Shown here piece after piece: positions 1 to 18,455 of a stretch of 64,000 bases of DNA. The stretch is from Adineta vaga (taxonomy: Eukaryota; Rotifera): the NCBI GenBank assembly GCA_021613535.1, contig CP075494.1:14260001-14324000 (forward strand). Direction: 5' to 3'. Positions within the stretch are counted from its first letter, which is position 1. Each line of letters begins with the position of its first letter. The translations under genes and the position numbers were made by a program. The notes under the pieces are model-generated. The model worked only from the letters and a program-made list of their open reading frames with translations. It had not been told where the DNA came from and ran no database searches.

Positions 1-488
1 ATTAAATTGATAAAATTCAAAAAATTTACTATAACTTAAAAACATTTGATGTTACTCCTTTACCTTACTGTATAAGTTAATAAATATTTTTCTAACGCTT
101 TGTCGAGCAATTATGAATTACTATTAAAATCAATATTTGTTTTTCAATCTCTTTAATATTCTTTTTTTTTCTCGTTGTTAAAACTGACATAGTTGAGTGC
201 ACTTTTAAGAAAGAGAAAAAGAATGCATACAGTGCAATGAAGTGAAAGACTAAACTCAAACAATCGAAATTTATAAGTCTTCTTCTTAAAAAAGAAAATC
301 TCGAACTTTCATCTACTCTCACAAAAGAACATCGAGAATCCGTTGTTTGTGTGAATGAACTGAAACATACTCAAATTATTCAAAAAGTAGATTTGAATGA
401 GAATTTATTCGAAGATTAAATAAAACGAAATTATAACGAATTCAAAAAAAACATCATGTCATTGGTTTTTTTTCTTTCATTGAAATTA
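1..488. other. Intergenic AT-rich stretch at the left edge
   Basis: No open frame with convincing protein character is seen on either strand. The sequence is AT-rich with poly-T and poly-A runs. It lies downstream of the minus-strand PMP3-type gene, so its right end should hold that gene's 3' UTR. Confidence 0.6.
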
Positions 489-703
489 TTATTTTAAAAT
501 AACCCATAATGCATGAATGAACCCTAAAATAATGATAAAATATGTAAGTATTACATTCAATCAAGAAACATACCTGGTAACCAAAATAGAATAGTTAAGA
601 TTAAATTTATCAGTGTAGTATTATTACATGAACCTTGATGAAGATAGACGGCCAATGGTGGAATGAAGAAAGCGAGAATGACCAGTAAAATTGTTGAGAC
701 CAT
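489..703 (-). CDS. PMP3: PMP3/UPF0057-family small membrane proteolipid
   Basis: This is a two-exon gene for a 54-residue protein: exon 1 is 574-703, exon 2 is 489-523, and the intron of 50 bases has GT-AG ends. The peptide is almost all hydrophobic. It shows the family signature ILAFFIPPLAVYL, then a short polar Cys-Asn loop, then ILFWLPGFIHALWVI, the second transmembrane hairpin arm with the typical LPG-x-IHA core. The length matches the usual 50-60 residues. Family members are plasma-membrane peptides that affect membrane potential and salt or cold tolerance in yeast and plants; the role in this animal is inferred only. The start is the first ATG of the frame, directly before the first membrane segment. 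Splicing restores the family core exactly across the junction, which makes the model secure although each exon is tiny. Confidence 0.92.
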
Positions 704-3327
704 TATTGGTATAATGTAATTCGAGAATATTCAAAGACAAATCTAAAAGAATGCTAAACGTTAATTTTTGCTCCGTACAAATGCGCTACATTTTCATTAA
801 TAAAGAATGAAAAAAAAAGTGCTGCAATCGTTTTCTAACTACCAATTGCTATATATATAATTCTTCGGGAAGGTTTATTTGATGTAAAAATTGAGTATGT
901 TAAGACTTATAATGGAGTTTTCTTTTCTTTTTTTTTATGTCGAAAAAATAATATTCTCTTTCTCTCTTCTACTCAGAATAATGTCTCTCGTCATTATGTA
1001 TATGAAATTGTTAAAAGCTGTCACTATGCTACTGCTTTAGAACTACAATTTGAATATATTAACACTCACGATATTGTTTTAGAGAAGAGAAAAAGAATTG
1101 AAAATTTTAAAATAACAATCGGTCTCGCTATCAGCACATTGTACTTCTAAAAGAAATTCCGTACAAAACTCTGATTTTATTAGTTCTCATAGCGAATTAT
1201 TTCGTCTTTCAATTTTTTATAAAAATTATGAAGAAGTAAATTTCAAAGAATCGTTTCTATTACTGTTCTATAAAAGTTTAAAGGAACATGCCAAGAAAAC
1301 AAAATGCTGAAAAAATCACGATTTTTTTCTCAGTAATGAAAGCGTATCGAAATGTTTCATATAAATGTATGATATAGTGTTCAATTTCTTTCCTGGCTGT
1401 AGTTGAAATCGATCATGCGATGATTGAAATGTCGTTAACGAAAGAAATCTAAATGATCTGTTCTTAATCAATATGATTCGTAATAAAAACAAAATTAAAC
1501 ATCATTATTCGAGAAAATACTTTATCTTCAGTGAAACAATGAATTTCTAGACAAAATGAGAATCTATAAATTATGTAGTAGAGAACTTTAACTAATGATA
1601 TTTATGAACACATTATTTTACATTTCTTTCCAGATATTAAAGAACATCGAATTGAATGACTTTTTCCAATACATGCTTGAATAACATTGATCTGTATTGT
1701 TATATAGTTCGATTAAGTCGTTCAAATTCTGTTGAATATCGAGTGCAGATGGATGATTAGCATTATATCTATCGGTAGAATTTACACCATTCAGGCGCTG
1801 ATAGTAATCAATGATGCCGTATATTATTAGTATACTAGTACAAATGATATACCTGAAGAAATTTCTTCTAACTATAAACTCTATATTTTTGATAACCAAG
1901 CGTACCTTTAATTTTGTCATTAGTACTTAGATCAGTTTTAAAAGATCATAATCATGACTTGTCAGTGTCTTTTTCACTGATGAACTATACAGCAGTGGAC
2001 TTCGAATAAAATGAGAGGTCGCACACCTCTCTAGGTGTCGCTATCACAAACCTCAAAGACAAACCCGTACTTCAAATGCTCTTTTCCTACAGAGACGATT
2101 GTTCAAACTCTTTCTAACTCTTATATTTACGGAAAAACTTCAAGATATTTAGATATTATTGACGATGTGTTTGTTAGTTTTTATTTTAAACAAGAATCGA
2201 ATGGTGATATATTTATTTTATTTCAAAATATTCTCCAGAATTTGATGACGATCGATATATTTTCAATTTCATTCTACGTTCAAATATATCGATCGATATA
2301 AAAAGACAAATTATAGTTTCGAAAAGGTATGTTTATTCCTTATAATAACAAGGATTTGTATCAAAGTATAACGAATGACCTTATCCTCTTATCGCCTGAT
2401 CACGTGAAAACACGTTTTTCTACATATACTTTTATTTGCCTAAATATATATTTATGTGCATAAATAAAATACAAATTTTGTTCTACCATCTCATCTTTTA
2501 ATAATGTAACTAAAACAAACCACTCTCCGTCTGTCGTCTCCTCAGTTGCCATACGCATGATAAACATGTATACGACATAGTATGTTTCTTTAATTTGAAT
2601 TATTATACACAAAGTTCCGTAATGAAATTTCAAGATATATATTTGATTTTGTTTAGCTATGGTTTATTTCTCATTGATTGACGTTTCCTAATGATTCAAC
2701 ATCGAACGAGTCACAGATGTTTATAATACTTCTTTTATTTGTTTGATCTATTGTTCTGTTTGTTTCAAATGCTAAATGGTTACTTATTGTTAAATATATA
2801 AGTTCGCTACTTATATCGTAACTATAATTAAAAACAAATATATGGCCTCGATAAAAGTCTTAAATAGAAAAATAACTCATATACGTCTATAAAATTTGTT
2901 TTTCTTCACCCGTTCGCAACTATCATAAGATATGATTACATTTTTTTTCTACTTTCAGTTGTCTAGACGAAAACGACTGAGAAGTGACACATGCAAACAG
3001 GAAAAATCTTTTGTGGTTGATAGAATCCTTTATTAATTTATATTTCCTGATTAGTATTTTGATTATAAGTATTTTTTTTTAGTAATTCAGTTCATGAATC
3101 AATAATGAGAAAGATTTTTCGTATTAAACTTGTAAATACTGATATCTTTCATTTCTTCTCTAAGATTATGAAATAACTTCTATGATGGAAGTATAGAGAA
3201 AAAAATATTATTTTTATTAAATTTCAGACAGTATTAAAGGAATTATTGTTAATGATTTTATAAACCAAATATATTTTAGCAAATTACTTACAATAAATTC
3301 AATTTAAAATTATTTTCTTTGGCAAAT
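704..3327. other. Gene-poor stretch upstream of the PMP3-type gene
   Basis: About 2.6 kb of AT-rich sequence with stop codons in most frames. Its left end should contain the promoter of the minus-strand PMP3-type gene. The only stretch with some protein character is the minus-strand frame at 1618-1920, listed separately. Nothing else can be supported. Confidence 0.5.
1618..1920 (-). CDS. Possible short hypothetical protein or terminal exon
   Basis: This is an open frame of 100 codons starting with ATG and ending in TAA. The second half is hydrophilic with Asn, Asp, Trp and Cys (DRYNANHPSALDIQQNL, DQCYSSMYW) and looks more protein-like than the surrounding frames. The first half contains GT and AG sites. 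Removing 108 bases between the donor after ATGACAAAATTAAAG and the acceptor ending TATCAG keeps the frame, so the hydrophobic stretch in the middle may be an intron. No family was recognised, and an upstream part could lie further right on the minus strand. Confidence 0.22.
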   Translation of the reverse strand: MTKLKVRLVIKNIEFIVRRNFFRYIICTSILIIYGIIDYYQRLNGVNSTDRYNANHPSALDIQQNLNDLIELYNNTDQCYSSMYWKKSFNSMFFNIWKEM

Positions 3328-3798
3328 ATGAACCAAATTGAAGAAATGTTAGCCACGGTGACTGGTTCTGTTACACCATATCAACAGATCCTTTTTGCTC
3401 CGATGATTCAAATTGTGTATCAAGTACCGGTCTTTCCAACAAGACCAGAAATACATTTTGGAGGAACAATAGCACATACTTTGCCGATTGATCTGACGAT
3501 TAATCAACAAACCTTAAATCCATTACCCGTGGAAATAGATGCAACGAATATAATTGAAAATGATCCACCTCCAGACGACAATTTTAAAGTGGGAATGGTC
3601 GTTCAGGTTAATCGAAAAAGAAAACCTCCTTCAAAAAAACATTCCACTTGTGTATTTTTTAGGAAGATAATTTTGCAACACAGACAAATACCACTGCAAT
3701 TGATCAAGGTGCCATAATACGTAAGTTACAAAAAACATCTTCTCATATTCATTCGATATGTATTAATTTCCATGATTTTAGCTCCATTAAATAATTAA
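3328..3798 (+). CDS. Small hypothetical protein, three exons
   Basis: The model has exons 3328-3606, 3663-3720 and 3782-3798, with GT-AG introns of 56 and 61 bases, and gives 117 residues. The start is the ATG inside GGCAAATATG; there is no earlier in-frame ATG in the local frame. The protein is proline- and isoleucine-rich, has no membrane segment or signal peptide, and ends PPLNN. A middle stretch carries HFGGTIAHTLPIDLTI, and an acidic ENDPPPDD follows. Intron size and phases match those of neighbouring real genes, which is the main support. I do not recognise the family. The gene lies 0.7 kb before the neurexin IV gene on the same strand. An upstream exon cannot be excluded. Confidence 0.45.
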
Positions 3799-4505
3799 TA
3801 TACAATCATTAAAACCACATCCTCAACTTAATCATTTAGTATAACTACAAAAAAACAAAATTCAATAAGGTTTCTTGTCTATTTTAGTTACTACTCATCT
3901 CTTGCTTTTTTCTCCTTAAAGGATGTAAAATTCACACTTTTAACTAATTTATAAAAATAATCATACTCTCATTGCAATTTTGACATCTGTCGGTTTTATA
4001 CCTTCAGAATAGAAAATCACGAGGAGAATACTCAATCTTTTTTTGTCTGACTTCGGTCCCTTAACAAAATACACCTAGTGTAATTCTTGTTGAAATACCG
4101 ATCTAGTCAAACAAATTTTTATTTTTTTGTGTTTTCTCTCGTTGTTTCATTCATAATATTTCTAAAAATATGAATTTTTTCGTTGCTGTATATATGTACA
4201 TATTAATTTTCTCTATTTAATCACGAAATTTTATTGTAATCTCGACGTTTTTTGTTGTTTTATTAATCATTATTATTATTCACAATAAACCAGACATTTA
4301 CCTTTTTTTTTTCAATCGAATTCAACATTAGATACTAATGCCATCTGTGCAATGTTCTCTTTTTTTGACGTAAGAAATGAATAATCAACATGTAACCAAT
4401 CGATGTTAAGAGAAATGGCCAGTGAATGAATGATACTTGAGTGACCTTGTTTGTAAAAGTCAAAACTTTTTTTTTATAAAATGTTTTAGTGTATATTCAT
4501 TTCCA
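3799..4505. other. Intergenic region before the neurexin IV gene
   Basis: About 700 bases, very T-rich, no supported gene. It should hold the 3' UTR of the small upstream gene and the promoter or 5' UTR of the neurexin IV gene. No defined motif is recognised. Confidence 0.5.
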
Positions 4506-7500
4506 ATGTCTGTTTTACCGTCCATTCAAGTATTTTACATTCTTCTCGTCTTACATTCCATATCAAGTAAGATTCACATATTTTTTCCTGTCATCCACAT
4601 CGTCTCTTTTTTTTTCCTTCTAGTTATTAATGCCTTAACGACAGTTGATCTTTACAGCCCATGTAAAAAACAACCAGCATTAGGTGTGGAATCTGGTGCT
4701 ATTCCAAATGCAGCATTTTTTGCTTCATCATTTGTACAAGGTCGTGAACCATATACAGCACGACTCAATACTCGTTATGGTTTGTTTGCTTTTCTTTTTG
4801 GTTGTATTCAAATAAATTTCTATTCCGTTTTCTTTAAATTAAAGCATGGAGACCTGCTTATATGGATGCTGATCAATATCTTTTTATTGATCTTGGTTCT
4901 CGATATTATGTAACAGCTATCTCAACTCAAGGACGTCGTGCTGCAAAAGAATACGTAACCGTATATAATCTAATGTATTCTGATAATGGTCATAATTGGT
5001 TTTATTATACAAATGAAGATAAAATAATTGTGGTAAATGAAAATTTGACAAAAGGATAATGAACATTTGTTCGTTATGAATGAATTTTGTTTTTGTAGAA
5101 TTTTCCGGGAAATAGAAATGATAATATAATCGTTCGAAATAATCTTACCGATCCAATTATAACACGATATGTACGTTTTAATCCACGACAATGGAATAAT
5201 TTCATTTCCATGCGTGTTGAAGTATTCGGATGTCCATTTAGTAAGAAAATGAGTTGAATTTATTTCGGAAAAGTTTGATTTTCTTTTTTCTATTCAGCTT
5301 CGTCATCATTTAATTTCGATGGTCAAACAATATCCTATTTTGATGCTACACCTGCTCCGTTACATAACATTCAAGATGAATTACGTTTACGTTTTAAAAC
5401 AAATTATCCACATGGTGTTTTATTCTATGCAAAAGGAACACAAAATAATGATTTCTTAGCAATTGAACTTCGAAATGGAAGTATTTTTGTTAATATTGAT
5501 TTAGGTAAAATTTTCTTTCGTTCAATTTCTTGTCGTCATGAAAGACTTTTGTTGATAGGTTCAACACCGGAACGTCCAGGTGCAACATTAATTCAAGCTG
5601 GTAGTGTTTTAGATGATTATCAATGGCATGATTTAGCCATCACACGTTATTTGAAAAATATATCTGTGAAAATTGATCAAGCAGTTGTTCAAGAAGAATC
5701 GCGAAGTGCTTTCAATGGTTTAGATCTTGATGGAAAGGTAAAATATAACAAAAAATCCAAATGAAATCTATTAGAATGAACGTTCTTTAGCTCTATGTGG
5801 GTGGCGCACCTAATCATATGGAACGAGGAATAACTGTTCGACCAAATTTTCAAGGTTGTTTAGAAAATGTTTTATACATAAGTCCATCGACACGAAGTAT
5901 TTTTGATATGTTACAAAATTTACAAAAACAATTACCATTCTATGGTCTCGAACAAGGCATGGTTGGTTCTGGTGCTCTTTGTGACGTAAGTAACATATGA
6001 ATTCTTTGTTTTTATCCATCGAATTTATTCATTATATACAATAGACATACATACAGAAGTGAGGAGAACATAAGTTTTGTAAATAATGCTGTGCTATTCT
6101 TTTTATTTTTGCATGATAAACATGTTTATGAAGTGTATGTTGTTGCATGATGATAATGCATGGGATAAACGATATATTATTCCATTGAATTTGAATTTAA
6201 AGGGAAAGAAAAATGAACGATCTATTTTAGGATGATTCAATGAATTTACATTCGTATACATTTAAACGATTTGATTCTTATTTGGAAATCTTTCGTAAAC
6301 CAGGTGCAACATCTATTGATATTAATTTTCAAATGCGTACATTTGAACCGAATGGTGTGTTATTTTATACAAATTTATCTGAACCAAGACAATTAATGGT
6401 TGGAATCAATGATGTTCCCGATCAAGATTTTCTTCGAGTAAAAGAAAAAGATCGATTTTAGATTATGTAAAAATGTTTTTGTTTTTTCTCTTGTTCAGCT
6501 TTTCTTAGATGAAGGACAATTAGGTTGTACAGTACAATTAGAAGGAAATAAACGAACAGTTCGCCATCATCGAAGTAAAATTTTTACTTTCGAAATTCTT
6601 TTCAAATAAAATGAACGTTTTGTTTAGATAATTTACATGATGGTCAATGGCATGAAATCAGTCTTTTATTGACACAATTTCGATTTAATATAACAGTTGA
6701 TTATGAACCCGAATTTTCTTTTACACGAAATAATTTATCAACAACAGATCGATTTACATTTAGTACAAATGGTGATCAAGTGAACCGTGAAACTGCGATG
6801 AATGGTTTCGTTGGTTGTATACGACAGTTAGTAATGAGTGGTATACAAATTTTACCACGAGATTTAGTCAGTAATTTAACAGTTGCAAAAACAAATGAGA
6901 ATAGACCAAGAACAGGAACAGTAATTAATCATGGTGTATTAGTTGATGCTTGTGAAATGTTTGATCGTTGTAATCCGAATCCCTGTCGTCATGGTGGAGT
7001 ATGTCATCAGGTAAGAGGCGTATCTTAATTGAAATTTAGATCATACGATAGATTTGAGCTTTTAATGAGTCGTTGAATACTTTATGCGTGAAAGATGATT
7101 ATGTAAGAGGTCTAGTACATATTCTATGACGTAATGAATAATTGTATAGAATTTTCTTTTTCATTAAAAATTCTATACGTTTTTAAAAGGAAAGAACAAA
7201 AAAAACATGTTAGTAACAGATTTATTTTTTTATGATTATTTCAATAAATGTCAACAACTTAACAAAATCTTGTTTTTTTCCCTCTCTCTCTCTCACTAAT
7301 AGACTTGGACGCGATTCTATTGTGATTGTTCAAATACGGGTTATAGTGGTGCTGTTTGTCATATCAGTGATATGCCATTATCATGTCTTGATTATAAATT
7401 AAATCGTATGAAAATCGATGAAATTATTCCTGAACGTTTAACTTTAATCGATATCGATGGTAGTGGTCCATTAACTCCATTTTGGGTTGTTTGTCGTTAT

Positions 7501-9823
7501 GGTTCGAAATCAGAAATTCTCAATGTTACTGAAATTGGTCATTATCATGAATTAGAAAGTTATGTCTCCAGTGGTTATCAATTGCCTAATTCAATTTATT
7601 CACAAACAATTAATTATCGTGTTCCATTAATTCCATTATTTGCTCTTATTGATCGTTCACATGTATGTAAACAATATCTTGAATATACGTGTTTTAATTC
7701 ACGTTTATTAAATTATCCTAATGCACCATTTGGTTGGTGGGTTGGACGTACTAATCAAACAATGGATTATTGGGGTGGAAGTGAAATAGGAACAGGCAAA
7801 TGTTCATGTGGATTAGATATGACCTGTGCAAATCCAAATCTTTTCTGTAATTGTGACTCACAGTTTACGACTGAATTGAAAGATGGAGGATTTTTAACAC
7901 GAAAAGAATTTCTACCAATTCTTCGGGTTGAATTTGGTGATACAGGTATTTACAAAAACATATTAATGGTAATAAAAGTAATGAACTTTGTTTGCATTTA
8001 AGGACCAAGTGGATCACAACAATATGGTCGATATCAAGTTGGTCGTCTTTATTGTGAAGGAGATTTACTCTATGATAATACAGTAACATTTCGAAAAGCT
8101 GATGCTATTATAACAGTACCACCGTTTGAAGCGAAAGTTGCTGGTGATATACGTTTTCAGTTCAAAACTGGTTTTGATTCAGCAACATTTGGCTCAGCTA
8201 TAATTGTACAAAATATTGGATATGATGATGGAGATTTAATTGAAGTAAAATCTCTTTCTTCTCTGAATAGAAACGAAAAAGTCGAAATCATTTTTCCTTT
8301 CAGATTCGTCTTCAATCACCACGTGAGATAGCTTTTCGATATAGTGTTGGTCGTGGAACAAATATTGTGACAATTCGTGCGCCATATGATTTCAACGATA
8401 ATGATTGGCATACAGTTCAAATTGAAATCAATCGTCAAGAAGCTCGATTAACTGTCGATGGTCTTTCAGCTGCTAATCCTGAAGATCAAACAACATTTCG
8501 ACACATTCGTTTATCATCAAATTTAACAATTGGAGCATCGGTAACTAATCGTAATGGTTTTGTTGGTTGTATTCGAGCATTTCAAGTCAATGGTGAATTA
8601 GTTGATTTAAAATCACAAGCATTACGTGGTTTGTATGGTGTTTCACCTGATTGTGTTGGAAAATGTGAAAGTAATCCATGTTTAAATGGAGGAAGATGTA
8701 ATGAACGTTGGTCAACATATGATTGTGATTGTACATTTACACCATTTCGTGGACCGATTTGTTCAACTGAAATCGGAACACGACTTGAAGCGAATACAAT
8801 GATTAAATATACATTTCCTACCGAAGGTAATTCATTTGTTTTCTATAACATAATTTGTATCAATGGAAATCTAGGTGTGACTGCAACGGAAGAAGAAACC
8901 ATTCGTGTTTTATTTACTACCTATAAGAAACAAGGTATTTTAATTCAATTAAAATCCGATAAAGTTGATGAAAAAGGTATGGTTGATTATTTTACTCTTG
9001 AAATGAATAATAATGGTGGTGTACGTGTTAAATTTAATTATGGTTTTGATACATTTGAATATAATGTTCCATACGATCTAACCAATGGACAAGATCATGA
9101 AGTAATTGTTACACGTCGTGAATATGGTAAACGTATTATAATTAGTGTTGATAATTATGAACCATATATTGATGTATTTCCACAAACTCAACAAATTGAT
9201 ATGCAATTTGATAGTCCACGTGTTATGTATATAGGACGAAATGAAACAACACCACCAGAACAAGGTTTTAGTGGTTGTATTGCTCGATTACAATTTAATC
9301 GTATATTTCCATTAAAATATGCCTTTTTGGAAGAACGTGATCCAAATATTACATGGACTGGTGGCAATATTCGGTAATTAAGCAGAAGAAAAAAAAATAG
9401 AGATATACATAAGAAATCCAATTTGTTCTTTAGTGAATGGCCATGCGGTACAGAACCTGTTAAATATCTTCCTGAACCAGTTGAAATTCCACCAGATCGT
9501 GGCTTTTCTATTCTTGGTTTGTTGATTCGTTTGTATTAATCATCAAATCAAAGTTTTCTTTCATTTTTCTAGCTCTACCACGACCGCTCTACAAGCAAAA
9601 TATTTACGGAAGAAATGTTGGTCTAATCGTTGGTTTTCTAAGTCTTCTTTTCTTTATTCTAATTGCAGCTGCGAGTTTTTGCTATAATAAATCACGTAAA
9701 AGTGGACATTATAGAACCAAAGAAGATCAAGGTGCTGATCAAGCTATTGATGCTGATACGGCTATTATTCGTGGTGATCCTCGTCATCCGAATGTAACCG
9801 AAGCACGTGAATGGTTTTTTTAG
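4506..9823 (+). CDS. Nrx-IV: Neurexin IV / contactin-associated (Caspr) protein
   Basis: Sixteen exons splice in consistent phase to 1344 residues: 4506-4566, 4624-4779, 4845-5032, 5099-5240, 5298-5504, 5559-5737, 5791-5985, 6231-6437, 6499-6574, 6628-7010, 7303-7945, 8003-8244, 8304-8826, 8875-9373, 9434-9516 and 9573-9823. The order is signal peptide, discoidin (F5/8C) domain to about residue 182, LamG1, LamG2, EGF1 (CNPNPCRHGGVC), fibrinogen-like segment (WWVGR..YWGG), LamG3, EGF2 (CESNPCLNGGRC), LamG4, one membrane helix near 1275-1298 and a 46-residue tail. This is exactly the Nrx-IV/CNTNAP order and length. The tail has a juxtamembrane protein 4.1-binding-like motif (GHYRTKEDQGAD) and ends EWFF, a hydrophobic PDZ-type terminus. 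In flies this protein organises septate junctions and neuron-glia contacts at the cell surface; that role is inferred here. Several splice sites fall between domains. Confidence 0.96.
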
Positions 9824-10171
9824 AAAAATCATTCTGTTTCATATTGCAATTGCTCATCAATAAGATTTTGATTATTGTTCACATTTGTGTGCAGTTATTT
9901 TTGTATAGAATTTCATTTACTTAGTATTTCATTTTATTAATTCTATCATTTTTTTCTGTGTGTGAGTTCTCTTTTGTTTGTTTTTTACTGTCTTTTGTTT
10001 TTTTAATATTAGCTAAAGTTTACATATACTCAGAGAAAATCAGTGTACTCTCCTATGTTAATAAACAAGTGAATCTCGAAGAATATTCAATGTTTTAATA
10101 TAAACATAAAACAAATTAAGATCATTGTGATTTTAGATGAATTTTATTTGATTTAGTATGTCAAATAAATA
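9824..10171 (+). other. Short spacer: neurexin IV 3' UTR and pecanex 5' region
   Basis: Only 348 bases separate the two same-strand genes. The spacer holds a poly-A signal at 10060-10065 and, close before the pecanex ATG, two TTTAG acceptor-like ends with a T-rich run before them. No room is left for a large promoter. Confidence 0.7.
10060..10065 (+). terminator. AATAAA poly-A signal, neurexin IV gene
   Basis: Canonical hexamer 237 bases after the neurexin IV stop and about 106 bases before the pecanex start. Confidence 0.6.
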
Positions 10172-17949
<7,778 letters not shown>

Positions 17950-18041
17950 AGATTAAAAAATAATGATATGATGTGTTTTGTTTTCTGTTCTTGTTGTTAT
18001 TTTTCTTCTAGTCTAATTGTCAAAATAACGAAACAAACGAA

Positions 18042-18047
18042 AATAAA
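18042..18047 (+). terminator. AATAAA poly-A signal, pecanex
   Basis: Canonical hexamer 93 bases after the pecanex stop codon. Confidence 0.6.
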
Positions 18048-18418
18048 TCAATACAGTATTTGAAAACATTAATCTTAATATAAATGATAAAATCTTGATT
18101 TATGAGAAGAAAATACAATGCACTGAATAATATGTCAGAATGAAATTCTTATCTAAATAATAACAACATTATAGAGATAGAAATAGAAACTCGAACATGT
18201 TTGATCTTACATTAGTGTTATTAGTTTCCTCTACTAGCTAATTTATTATTTGATTCATATATGAAATTCTTTTCTCTCTCTTATTAGGTGATGTTTTCCT
18301 TTCTTCTCCTCTTCGTTTTCTTCTTTCTATTCAATTATAACACGGTAAATTTAGTTTTAAGACTGAATGCATACAATTATTACCGTCAAGAATTTTTCTT
18401 GATCGAGTAGATAAAGAA

Positions 18419-18455
18419 AGTAGTAGTAGCAGCAGCAGCAGCAACAACAACAACT
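18419..18455. repeat. TAG/CAG/CAA trinucleotide microsatellite
   Basis: Successive blocks of TAG, CAG and CAA units in non-coding sequence between pecanex and the GPCR gene; the unit changes by single bases along the array. Confidence 0.85.

Noticed and set aside
2035-2301. Plus-strand open frame of 88 codons
   Set aside because: It begins with GTG, not ATG, has no recognisable motif, and its end is an AT-rich repeat of ATCGATAT-like words.
2400-2633. Minus-strand open frame of 77 codons
   Set aside because: No motif and no convincing splice partner; amino-acid content looks like translated AT-rich sequence.
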